From Rhynchosporium graminicola (taxonomy: Eukaryota; Ascomycota; Leotiomycetes; Helotiales; Ploettnerulaceae), in NCBI GenBank assembly GCA_900074885.1, contig FJUW01000071.1:1-64000 (forward strand): DNA of 64,000 nt, in the 5' to 3' direction. The translations under genes were made by a program, and so were the position numbers. The notes under the pieces are model-generated. The model saw only the letters and a program-made list of their open reading frames with translations. It made no database searches and had not been told where the DNA came from. Of the stretch, positions 22,004 to 33,487 are shown piece by piece (the stretch's first letter is position 1; each line of letters opens with the position of its first letter).

Positions 22004-25000
22004 AGGTCATCCGCCATATTTCACCTCATCTCGGGATCTCAAGAGCCAAATACTGTGAATTTAATGTTGGACGAGATAGGCAGGTGATTGATAGCCTGAC
22101 CAGGGCGTATAATGTAAATAACGTTCAATAGAAGCATAATGTCCACAAGATTGCAATTCAACCTTTCGTGCAAACGAAAAGGAACTTGCGCGTGCTGCCC
22201 AGGTCAACAGAACGATGGTATCGCCATGGTCACTGACAAAACATAGGTAGTCGTGGGGCAAGCACTTTCTCCTGGAGATGACAGGTCAAGTCAATTCTTC
22301 TACACATAACGAAACTGCTGTCTTGGCTATCACATATCTGACCTTGCCTTATCTATCAATTTTGAGTGCACAAAGCATATATTGGATGAGCAATATCCGA
22401 ACCGGCGCCTTCAGAAAGCTAATAAACGAGACTCGGATTTTTGGAGGTATACCTGGCCGACTCTGTTGGTAGGAACTGGTTAGCGCGACTTGGGAATGAT
22501 TGAAATCCGTATTCAACTTGAACCCACTTTAGAAAATCTATACACGGTATCAAGTGGATTCTGATAATTTCATTCCTTCCATTTCACATCCTTGCTGATT
22601 GGACTTGGCAATCTGAAAAAACACAGTGGCTCGGTTACTGTCTAGATTGTAAAATACAACCTTGTCTAGGTAATTTTAACTGTAATAAGAGAACGGGGGA
22701 CAAGGGTTCGGAGTTGCGACAAACAGGCTCATAAGGTAAGGCGGTGGTGATACGCCACAGGAAATTGCTTCTATGTGGATATGCGTGAGATACACTTGTA
22801 AGTAACATACTACTTAGTATTCCCCCGGTTTAATTCCATGTGGAGAGTACTTGAAATCTATGCAGGGGCTCCTGGCCAATCCGGGAAATAGAATCTGTCA
22901 GAAACTGGAACAAGCCCACGATCTCCACTTCGAATTTAACCAGGAGTGAGGATCGGAAGCATCAATAGGCCAGAATCTACTACTACGCCGGCCGTACGGA
23001 GGTCGTCCGCTCGGGGAGAGACTCGGTGGCATCAGTGGTATCGGGGGTATTTTGATTGAGGGCGGGGTATTTACCAAAATTAAGCGATCCTTACAGAAAC
23101 ATCTACAGAATCTCGCACTTCGAAGTTCTCAAAGTCATCTAACATTTCCAAAGTGGCAAAGGTTGGCAGGGACAAGGAGTGGTTTTGGATGGCAATCGAA
23201 TCATTAGCTCACCATTTCTACTTTGACAAACTCCACAAGTGGGGGGCTCTCCAGGGGTCAGGTAGGTTATTGCCGGGACTCGATGCAAGACGGTCCTAGA
23301 TGAGCTCGCTCCATCTCAATTGTGTACTTGTAAACAAAGTCAAAATACGCGGCAGTAGTTCAAGACTCGGCATCGATACTACGAAGTACCGAGTTGATTG
23401 CGTAATCGCATGGATCAATCACCCGGTCACACCACTCCCCGCTATGGCGGGGTCTTTGTGCATCCCACCTGCCAAGCCATCAACCTCGTCATCTCCATCG
23501 ACATCATTAACATCATCAGAATCCTTTTCTAAGCTCAATGGCGAAGCAGCGGGCATGATATCGATCGCCATTTCTACGTGCATGGTGACAGGAAGACGCA
23601 GCGATCAAGGAGAAATGGATACAAGATACCGCAGATGGTGATGCTTACAGGAAGAAATTGCCCGTGAAGGGGAGGGGAGACGGACGAACGAACGAATCAG
23701 TTGCTCCTGTGGTCAAGGAAGCCCGGCCCGAAGAACAGACTGGAAAAGCCAATGCCAGCTGTTGAGACTCCCAATTTTGGAGAAGAAAGGCTTATCAGCG
23801 ACTCGCCGGTCCGAATAGATACTGACTGATCCCGAGGGGAGGGAGGAGAGGAGAGGAAGCTGCCATAGCGATAGCGGAAGGTGTCAGAGAATGGACGGGG
23901 GATCAGTCTACAAGCCTGGATCTGGATTGGAAGTCAATGAATGATGGATGAGCTTGGATACGTGCTGGCGCATACAGGGAGTGTTATCGCGAAGTTCGTG
24001 GAGTTGAGAGATGATACGCAACCTGGTGAGAGGGCGCAGGGGAAGATAAGAAGAGACTGAGGTACCTGCCTCCTGAATTCTAAGAGCTTCTCCTGCCTTA
24101 CTTCATACTCGACAAATTGCTTTGTCACGTTGGCTTTTCGATCGCTCCGCCTCATTGTCCTCCCTCCCTCGTCTGCAGAGCAACAATCGTCTATTCTACA
24201 CACCCCTGCGTGTGCTCCGTTTCTGCAATTATAGCTGGATGTACGCGATTCGCAGCACGGATACAAGCCACTGGATGATATTGTTTGATATGGCAGATGG
24301 CTGATGTTGGAGCTGGGAGAGGATGCGAGCTGGGAAAGGATGCGATTGAGACACGGTTCGAAGGAAGGGAAAGCTTGGCTGTGTTGAAGGATACAGTTTG
24401 CGTAAAGCAAGAATCTGCTGGAGGGTAAGGCCACTACATGAGGGGGAAGCAGGTTCCAACTGGATACGAGGATGTACCTGAAAGCGATGGCAAAGCTCGA
24501 GATAGTTCTGCGAGCAAAGGAGGATGTACGTTCCGGGGGAGAGGGCATGCCGTTGGGACTTAAGATACAATTGGGGAAAGTGAACGCGTTCATGGACGAG
24601 CAGAATACAATTTGGGACAAATGAATGACAGGTTCTGCAGAATGGGAGGCTACAATCTTTTTGGGAAAGGAAAGGAACGCTTATGACGAGCAGGCTACAA
24701 TTTGGCAGAGGCACTTTGTTATAGAGAATCCACTTTGAGAGGGAACTCTAGGAATGATTCAGGAAGACATGTGACGAGGGAGAAAAATATGGAGTAAGAG
24801 GATAAAGCTGGTGGTGATGAAGCATTGGCTGACACAGAGGTGCAAGATCTGGGAAAACATCCTGCTGGCAATAGGAAGAAGAGGCAATTGAAGCTGAGCA
24901 GCAGAGTTTTGAAAAACTAGAGGATTTGCACAAAAACCCACAACTCACAATTCCCCTTTTCACTTTTGATCGATCGAATATTCCGTGTTATTGACTAGTG

Positions 25001-26412
25001 TATGAACACTTTCAGCTGCCTACAAATGATCTGCGAAATGAGAGAGCAAAAACTGTTTCCCTTTCGAGTTTCACGATCAATCTGCATCCCGAGTCCGTAA
25101 TTGGCACTTGAAAGTTAGATCAGCAGGAATGTATCAACTTTGTGAGGATGGCAGCAGGATACATAAACAACAGCCGCCACAGTGACTTCCCCACTCGGCA
25201 AGAACAAATCCCACGATACGTTAAAGGCGTGGAAATATGTCCATTCGGAATCATCACCACGCTTCCATTCGACTGTCTTGGCCGTCACATATCGTCTTCT
25301 GAGTACCTGTAGCCGCCGCTCCACAACTTCGATAAGTCAGCCTTATATCAAACCATATCAGAGGTGTGTCCCTGCGTGCGGCATCGGCACTGTATTCGTC
25401 CCGTCTGCTTGATCCTCAAACCTTTCTCATTCGCCCACCTCGTCCTGGTGTCTACTGCCCCCAACCTTGATATCCCATTGTCTGTCCCGTTTCTTGAAGT
25501 GCTGCATTTGTTTGAGTGCAGACTCTGCGAAATGCCACAGCTCGATCGAACTTTACCCCACTCCTCACTAGGTCCGTGTAGTATATGAAGTCCCCCTGAA
25601 AACGCTGTATCTCGAATTTTGAATGCCTCGGCTTCTCTTATCGTCCTCCACTACCGAGTACATTACAAACTTCCCCGCTCGTGTTTCCTGCGTATTCAAC
25701 ACCCTCAAGAGCCGGGTTAACTTGAAACTTCTCGCATCCGCGAGGCACTACTCGTCTCTTTTACCAGACACACATAATCGTCGATGACCTGACGCCTGTG
25801 GCATCTTGAAAACCCATGCGCTTTTTTAGTCCCTGCGTCTCTTGATGATCTACCAACATGCAAAACATTACCGCTTCCGCCAGTGCAATGCGTATATGAA
25901 TGCCCGCTCAAATTGGACGGTGCGGAGGCAGATACAACGCGAGACCGTCGAGCAGGCCAGCTCCCGACCGTTCCGCATTACATTTAGCGCACTTGGTATG
26001 TTTTCTTTCGCTAAAATCGCGTTGGGCTGGGTGATGGGGTGGTGTCAACTTTTCTGATGACAGATTTTCCATCCTCACTGATACATATTCCAGGCATTCT
26101 TTTCGATTTGGTCTTGATAGTCAGTAACGGTAGAGTAGTTATTCACGTTGGGGGCCATAACCCGCATGTCTATTGGCAAGTTAAACGAGTAATACCCTTG
26201 CAACACAAAGAGAGCGCTTGTCGCTTTCTGGCATAACTCAGGCAGGTACATACAGGCAACATCTGTCAGGGATAGGTAACAAGGGATGAATCGTGTCAAA
26301 CGACACGGAATTAGACACCATTGATTAGTTTTGGACTATCTAAGACAGTTCTTTCCTCCACCTCCATCACTCCACTAACGAATGTTTCCAACCATCGGAT
26401 TTTCCTTTCGAT
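22004..26412. other. Long intergenic stretch, no certain gene
   Basis: Over 4 kb with ordinary composition. One short exon-like frame at 23592-23765 is listed separately. The longest other frames lie on the minus strand at 23.9-25.0 kb (Ser/Cys/Leu-rich, without known motifs) within DNA that shows loosely repeated phrases such as acaatttggg(a/g), so they look like chance frames in low-order repeats. An unrecognised or non-coding transcript is possible. Confidence 0.4.
23444..23765 (+). CDS. Possible small hypothetical gene (uncertain structure)
   Basis: An ATG at 23444 opens a Ser/Pro/Thr-rich frame (MAGSLCIPPAKPSTSS). Downstream, a frame beginning after an acceptor-like tgacag at 23586-23591 reads EDAAIKEKWIQDTADGDAYR and KKLPVKGRGDGRTNESV and stops at 23763-23765. 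The second part has the charged, alpha-helical look of real protein. I could not find a good donor to join the two parts, so the model is only a suggestion. No domain is recognised. Confidence 0.22.
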
Positions 26413-26925
26413 TCACTGGCTCGACACAATCTTGATACTAATGCCTCCTGGTGTGTAGCCTTTGGCGAGATAGGCAGCAGTGTGATAGGCAGGGTTGGCA
26501 GCATCATACTTGACCCCAACAGCGCCACCGCTAGTTCTGCAGCCCATCAGAGAAGCCTCTCTCTGCTCTTGCGTCGGACTAGCTCCCCCGTCGATGGTGT
26601 TTGCGATATCTGCGTAGAGTACGCTTGAATCCGCGGTAGTGTTGATGTGCTGAGCGAGAGCAATCACAGTGCCGCTGTTGTAGAGCGTCCATTCCGCACA
26701 GGCTGGGGCTGCCTCAGCTGTCATTGTGTACTGGCGGCCTTCCTTGGTCTCTAGGCCGTAATTTCGGAGGTATGTGGCAACGGCTTGAACGTCTTCGACA
26801 GTGACGTTTTGAGGAAGTTCGTAAGGGGGATCGTAGCAGAGCTTGATTGCCGAATCGCAAAATTGGGCGCCGACGTTGCTAGCCAGGAGGGCGGCAGTCA
26901 AGGCGAGGGAGCTGGAGAAGTGCAT
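26413..26925 (-). CDS. Small secreted protein, unknown function
   Basis: Single exon, 170 residues, from ATG 26925. An open frame extends upstream to 27093 but lacks support: the internal start gives a clean signal peptide, MHFSSSLALTAALLASNVGAQ. The mature part has four cysteines (FCDSAIKLC, APACAEW, MGCRTSG), two NxT sites and motifs EWTLYNSGTVIALAQHIN, YADIANTIDGGA and GYTPGGISIKIV, which look like a conserved globular fold rather than a low-complexity wall protein. I believe similar secreted proteins of unknown role occur in other filamentous ascomycetes, but I cannot name the family. Role outside the cell (enzyme inhibitor, effector-like or wall-associated) is open. Confidence 0.75.
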   Translation of the reverse strand: MHFSSSLALTAALLASNVGAQFCDSAIKLCYDPPYELPQNVTVEDVQAVATYLRNYGLETKEGRQYTMTAEAAPACAEWTLYNSGTVIALAQHINTTADSSVLYADIANTIDGGASPTQEQREASLMGCRTSGGAVGVKYDAANPAYHTAAYLAKGYTPGGISIKIVSSQ

Positions 26926-28018
26926 ATTGACTGATGGTTGGTTGTTGGGGAACGTGGTTTGCAAAGTGTGGAAGTAGATGGATGACTGGACTGATGTTGT
27001 GCAACTCCGGCTCCTTTGGGACCGACAAGCTGTGTTTATATGATCATGATCGGAAATGAGCGATAGCCAATTTTCGTAAAGACTCAATTTCAACTCATTT
27101 CAGTTACTTTCTCGAAATGCTTAAAAACGCGGCTTCGGCTTCTAGAATACGAGGGAAAACCCCATCAAGAAAGAGAGGGGTCTGAATGCCCAGAACAATT
27201 CAACAGATCCAAATTACGAGCTCAAATTTCTTATTCCTAAACTCAAATTTCGGACTTGTAGCTTTCATCTCGCACTTCAATGTCGGACTTCGAATCTCGC
27301 AACTCACGGCCCAACGCAGGCAGCCAAAGCCCCTCAGCAATTAACTGCCTTCTGGCCTGATTGTTGTTTCTTTCGAGAATGATCCATCCTCCTATGGGTT
27401 GAAAGCCAAAGCGGTTTTTTGGATAGGCAAGTCTAGGTGGAAAGGAAGAGTCGAGTCTAATAGAGTTCGGTTCCAATTAGCGGGCCGATAGTTTCTCATG
27501 CATCGACTTCCTGAAAAGATGGCTGCTTTATGACATCTAATATAATACAAAGGTAAATTACGCGTTCGCTCTCTCATGAAAATCCTGTGTTCTGTCCAAG
27601 GCGGTGAGCTAAACATTAACCCTGGCACCGCCGGAGTCCGTACCTCCTACTTGTGAACTTCGAATAATTAGTGCTACTCGAGTGCGATTAGAAGCCTTGA
27701 CACCACAGAAAATCCAGTTTCCCAGGGCAGCATTTTCCCCACGACAGCAAAATCGCGGCTGCCTATATGTCACGGCACTTTCATGAGAATCACGGCAGCA
27801 TATATCCACATAGTGAATCACATAGTGGAATAATCTTACTTTTTCTGTTCGTGCTAGGCAACCCTGACTTTACTTGTTGTAGAAGAGAAAGAAGAAATCG
27901 AGTAGAGTCGTTGATTGACAACCCAGATGTAGTGGAATATTCTAGTCATACTAGCATAAACGCCAAAGGTCGGATTATTACAGCATATACCAAAGTACTT
28001 CTTATAGCAGTAACTTGC
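26926..28018. other. Intergenic, promoter side of the secreted-protein gene
   Basis: No gene is recognised. From 27739 to 27805 there are four isolated copies of the motif that forms the array further on (cacgacagc, tcgcggctgcc, tcacggcac, tcacggcagc), separated from the main array by about 210 bp of unique sequence. Confidence 0.5.
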
Positions 28019-29055
28019 AATTGCGGCAGCTCATTTTTCACGGCAGCTAAATAATCACGGCAGCCACAATTCACGGCAGCTAAATAATCACGGCAGCTAA
28101 AAAATCACGGCAGCCAAATTTCACGGCAGTCAAATTTCACGGCAGCCAAATTTCACGGCAGCCAAATTTCACGGCAGCCAGATTTACACAGCAGCTAGAC
28201 AAAATCACGACAGCTAATATTCATTGCCGCACCTAAGATATTATGATTGCGTTATGACAGGTATTGTGATTGTGGCGCAAAAGTCATTGTGATTACGGCA
28301 TCCAATTGATTGTGATTGCGGCCCTCAAATAACTGCGGCATACAAATGTTTGCGACACTATCTGTACTTGGAATCGCGGCAGTTACTTATAATTTGTTGC
28401 GGCAGCCAAAATAATTGCGGCACCCCAATTTTGTCGCGGCAGCTAAATATTCACGGCACCCAATTTCTCACAGCAGCCAAATAATCACGGCAGCCCAAAT
28501 AATTACAACACCTAACGCGCTAGATAATTGCGCGCCCAAATAATTGCGGCGCCCTACCCAAATCAATTGCGACACCCAAGGAAAATTGCGGCGCCCAAAT
28601 CCAAATAATTGCGGCATCTATATAAATAATTGCGGCGCTCAACCTGGATAGACTGCGATACTCAAATAATTGCGGCGGCTAATATTCATTGCGATCCCTA
28701 AAGAATTCTGATTGCGACACCTAAGTTATTGCAATTGCGACATCTAGTTATTGTTATTGCGGCATCAAAATTATCGCGGCACTACTTCAAAATCGCGGCA
28801 CCCAAATGATTGCGGTACCTAAATAAATGATTGCGACACTCAAATAAATAATTGCGGTACCCGGGAACTGCGACATAATTGCGACATGTAAATCATCGCG
28901 ATACCCAGATAACTGCAGCACCTAAATAAATAATGGCGACACCCAAATATTTGCGGCGCTCGATCCCAAACAATGGCGGCACTGCTCTAGAATTGCGGCA
29001 GCCAATATGTGCCGCGAGAATTCCCCACGGCAGTATATTTCTCACGGCAGCATCC
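28019..29055. repeat. Degenerate minisatellite of about 54 GCGGC/ACGGC units
   Basis: Units of 12 to 25 bp, mostly 16-21, follow each other without break. Each has a core (A/T)(C/T)(A/G)CGGCA(G/C)C followed by an A/T-rich spacer such as caaataa. Two unit types are seen: tcacggcagccaaattt dominates at 28045-28200 and recurs near 28.45 kb and at the very end, while attgcggcacccaaataa fills the middle. Unit length is not a multiple of three even among perfect neighbours, so coding is unlikely on either strand. Many units carry single changes in the core (GCGAC, GCGGT, ACAGC), mostly transitions. The array lies between the secreted-protein gene and the 3' end of the helicase gene. Confidence 0.85.
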
Positions 29056-29855
29056 ACCACCACTAGGGAAGTCGGTCATGCGAACAGGAAATGCGTCTGT
29101 CTCTACCTACCATAAGCGACAATTATCCTTAGATCTGTTCCAGCTTGTGCTGACGGATCGTGGCAGGAAGAATATTGCAACAGCCTATACGTACTCACGC
29201 ATCAACTTAGGATGCCCTGAATCCTGAGTAGAGCACTAATCATGTTTGATCGCATCCATATCATGTTAATTCTCCGCCACTTTGGCAGCAGGTTCGTAGA
29301 AATTGGGCGTGAGGCTCTCGAAGCGGCGCGATTGATCAGAGTGTGTTGTTATGACATTGTGAAGGATGGTGTTCTCTGAAGTGGAGAGACGGGGGACGGC
29401 ATGGAAGAGGGATTCATCTCGCTCTTCAAGGTGTATGCCCTTCAAGAGGTGTGTGCATGAACCGCAATTTGGATCTGCTCCATGTTATCATAATTTTGTA
29501 ACCACATCAAATCAATCAGATCCTCATTCTAGAGTTGAAGTGCTGTTCTAGCGATGTCAACATGGATGGGTACCCACATTCGATGTTGACATTCGTCAAG
29601 ATCACCTGTCCAATTGCATCCTGATTTCCACCAATACGATCATCTGTACTCAATTGATGTCCTCTGCAGATGTTATAGGGAATAAGAAACATATCCTAGT
29701 GAAAACAAAAGCGAAAACCTTTGAGCCAAATAACGCCAACATAATTTCAAACACACCTATCCCCGCGCGAAGGAACCCACGCACCACCAACTATTCCAAT
29801 GATGAGACAATTATTACAGCATCACATTTGAAAAGTCAAAACCTAACCCGGAAAC
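29056..29855. other. Intergenic, no gene recognised
   Basis: Ordinary composition; short chance frames only. It should hold the 3' untranslated region of the helicase gene. Confidence 0.5.
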
Positions 29856-32800
29856 TTATGCCTTATCAGTCACAGCTCGCTTCTCAGTCTCCTCCACCTC
29901 CAGCTCTCCAATCTTAGTTCCAGCAACCTCCTTCCTATCCTCCTGTCTCTTCAAGATCAGCTTCTCAATATCGCTTCCATCATCAATTAATCTGAACGAC
30001 CTCGACAGGGGATTTCTCTGTCCGATTCTATGCACTCGACCGTACGCCTGCAGCTCATCCACAAACACACAATCCGGCTCCATCAGCACGATATGACAGG
30101 CCTTCTGAAGTTGAAGACCGACGCCGATGGAACGAGTCAGTCCGATCAGGATCCGGACCTCCTTTTTGTACGACTTCGCTTTCGTGTCTTCGGCTGTGTC
30201 GGTAAAGGCGTTGATGATCTTGACCTTCTCGCTTGGTTTCATCTTGCCGGCGACGACTCCCAGAAGGTCTTTGTACTCTGGGAAGTACCGTTGGATGAAC
30301 TAATTTTGTAAGCGCAACACAGCACTTCAAGGAATGAAAACATTACCAGGCTTAGAATGTACACGACTTGGGGAAAACTGGTGATGATCACCAATTTCTG
30401 CTCGTTGCCCTCAAGATCCCTCTCAGCCTTCAATTTATGGATGAAGTCATAGAGCCACAAGCATTTCGGACTATTCTCAACGATAGCCTTCAGATTCTTC
30501 TTGTACGGATTTGGTTCTGCAGGCTTCGCTTTGAGGAAGACTTGAGTCTCTGCGATAGTGAGATCGAGCTGATTTTCCACTTCTGGTGAAGCGAGCTTGA
30601 GCAGATGTGGGAATGTTGCGAGGACTCTGGACCTCCAATGGGCGCGAGCTCTAGCGTTGAATGCAAGTTTCGTCGGTCGGATATTGGATCTTCTGAGCTC
30701 TGGAGCAGTGTTATCCCACGTAGTCTGGAGAGTCGCGAGAAGTGTATCTCGCTCGGCGTCAAATTGCTTCTCGAAATCGCGGATGTCCTCTGCGATGGAG
30801 GCATCGGCTTCGAGAGTCACGTCTGTGTGTATATGGGGCTTCATTTCAACCAGAGTATGCCCGAACCAAAGAGTTTCTGCGGTGCGACGAATCATAAATT
30901 TCGTCAAGTATCCTTTGAAATCTGTGAGGCATGCATCAACTGCTGGGGTGTCTTGCACGTCGCTTTTGACCTGTTCATCAAAGGTCTTGCAAATTTGATC
31001 GAGCTTTCTCCATGAGACTGATTCATCGACGACATTTGCGTGCTTTTCGATAGCCCACAAAACACCTTCAATACCTCGAGGAGTCTGGGAGATTGGGGTT
31101 CCGGAATACCCGAACAGGAATGGCCGAACATTGCTGTTGAACCTTGGTATATCTGCGAGGACCTTTCCACGTCCGGCATTTCTGAAGTAGTTCTCATGAC
31201 ACTCGTCAATCATGGCTATACCGAATATCAGCGAGCATCGATTCTGTCTAGTATTCTTGATCCAAAGGCTACCTGATGTTAGATCAGGCGTTCACGAAGT
31301 TCCGGAACACTTACTTGTTATCTTTCGGATCACGGGTCCATCCAGCAGTCTGAGAGAACTCCTTGACGAGTTTTGGAAACCCTTCTTGGGTGGTCAAGAG
31401 GAGGATAGAGTCATTACTCTCCTTCGGCTCATCGTTCTCCTTCCTATCCCTCGCGGCCTTTCTCGGCTCCATCCTGCTCTTGCTTTGCGCTGCTCCGGCG
31501 CTCAGATTCACCTCAGCTATTGTAAGAGCGTGGTCTTTGAAAACTGCCGGATGATCTACCACGAGCCGCAGCCCAAGAGTTGACTCAGTGGTATCTACAT
31601 GCTGCGTCCATTGTTTCCACCACTGTCGAACGACTGGTGCGGGAACACAAGCCATTCGGAGTCCGGGCTGCAGAGCCATTTTCGATGTTGGACTGGTGGA
31701 AGAACATGGGCATGCAATCCAGCCTGCAGCTGGCGGATTCGGGCATTCCCCATCTTGACCCTCTGTCAAATGCTTGCTGTCATTGCTGAGACGAGATTTT
31801 GCGACGTTTCTGTGCAAAACGGCGAGCTGACGTTCCACGACGAAGTAGGCGAGGAAGGAGAGTGTCTTCCCGAGTCCCATGTCATCTGCAAGAAATCCAC
31901 CGCCGAATTGACGGGCAGTGACCATTTGCCAGTAGACGCCTAATGCTTGATACTGATAGATGGAAGTTTTCAGTCCTGCTATCTTTACTTTGTTTTCGAC
32001 TAGGTCATGTCAGCGAGGCTCGGATGTGAGATTGAGGGTTACATACTTCCAGTGTTTTTGGGGTCAACACGAAACATAAGACAGCACTCGTTCCACCGAG
32101 CTGTGCTGTCTGGAGCATCACCTGGCGCGGCCAATTGAGCCAACTCCTTCAATTTAGTAAGATTCTGCAGCCTATTCAAAAATTAGTCTGCAACTGCTAG
32201 GAGATCGGGGTTGGTATACTTGGCCACAATCTTGTCGGCATTGTCTACATTATCCTCCTCATCATCTTCAATCGTCTCGGGAACGTCAGCTTCTCCTTCC
32301 TCTAGATCATTGTCGGCATCTGACATGCGACGGATATCATCCTCCGAGATCTCCTTGTCATTTCCTCCTCGTTTGTAACTGGCTCTAGTCTTTTCTCCAT
32401 ACAGAGTCTTGAATCGTTCGCGTTCTTCCGCTTTGGACTCAGGTCCTTTCGGGATGGCTTTCCGGAGAATGGCTTTCACCGACTCCCGAGCTCCTGAAGC
32501 GTCTGTGATCGACCTCTGATTTGGCGACAGAGGTAAGTTCAGTTCCGGACTGTTGGCACCCTCTCTCGTGGGGAAGGATCCCATCCTTCGAGGATTTGCC
32601 GTGCGAGGAGACTGTTGAGATGACGTCGCAGTACCAGGTCTACTCTCGTCTTCGTTTGTATCTTTCCTTTCTCCAGGTAAGTGTAAACTGGTTGGACGAC
32701 TGCGAGAGAAAATTGCTTCGACCAATCTCCTATCCGCTTCCTTGGCCTCTCGATGTCTTTTCTCCTCGAGGTACTCGACGCGATAGAAGAGTGCCATTTC

Positions 32801-33487
32801 ATTGCCAGAGGCTCTGCTAACTTCCAAAATACGATTCAGTGCAACGGCGAAGGTCTTACGGTCCGCGATATAGACCTTATCTCCTTTGTACTCGTACCAA
32901 AGCTTTCCGTACTCCATGTTTTCGGACAGATCCGTCTCGTCGGCATCCGCTGCACCCATGTTATCTCCAGTCCAGACATTCATTTCCATCTCGAATTCCT
33001 GTTTGAAGACCGCGAAGCTGTAGTTGAGTGATATATTGGGGTCTTTATTGACCTCAATCATCGTCGCTAGTGGAACTGTGTGTTCAACGTAATCTTCCTG
33101 AGACAGCCTCTCAACTTTGAGCACAAGATTCTTATTATAGAGTTCCACTGGTAGCAGTGGTCGCATGAATTCGGTATCAACGGATTCGCGTCGCTCCGGG
33201 TCATCTGAAAGATCAGGAAAGGTAGACTTCCTCCTCCCCTTGAACTTAGTTACGAAGGACTTGATCATGACGTACTCCAGTATCAATAAAGTTGGCGTAG
33301 TTGGAAAATTACTCACGTAGCTCAATCCGTGTGACAAGATGAGAGGCTGTTGGACTCGAGGACTTCCCCGTTGTGATGGGATGAGATACGTGGAGGATTC
33401 TTTGTTTCCTTGAATGCACGTCACTCGACAGCCGAGTCTCCAACAAAGAGCTTTCACAAGATCGAGTAAACACATGCTTGCAGTCAT
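29856..33487 (-). CDS. SNF2-family DNA-dependent ATPase/helicase-like protein
   Basis: Proposed exons: 33487-32220, 32171-32047, 31999-31315, 31268-30347 and 30299-29856, all phases matching, about 1147 residues. Motifs in order: I, ADDMGLGKT (Lys about 509); II, MIDECHE (about 713-718); III, GYSGTPISQTPRGIEG; IV, KLVIITSFPQVVYIL; V, ILIGLTRSIGVGLQLQKACH; VI, QAYGRVHRIGQRNP (about 1084). Such enzymes use ATP to move along DNA and remodel chromatin or repair complexes in the nucleus. The first 420 residues hold an unrecognised globular domain and an acidic linker (EEGEADVPETIEDDEEDN). A large insert with Cys and Pro separates motifs I and II. The first ATG after a stop is 33487; ATG 33268 (MIKSFVTKFKG) is an alternative, and an optional in-frame 42-bp GTGAGT-AG intron lies at about 33316-33275. 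Subfamily is not resolved. Confidence 0.88.

Noticed and set aside
23934..24714. Minus-strand frames of 228 and 161 codons
   Set aside because: Composition is dominated by Ser, Cys, Leu and Pro, there is no motif and the DNA shows loosely repeated phrases; likely chance.
28019..29055. CRISPR-like array
   Set aside because: Units are short, degenerate and irregular with spacers shorter than the repeat; the organism is a eukaryote.
28019..29055. Coding repeat protein
   Set aside because: Neighbouring near-identical units are 16 bp, so no frame is kept from unit to unit.
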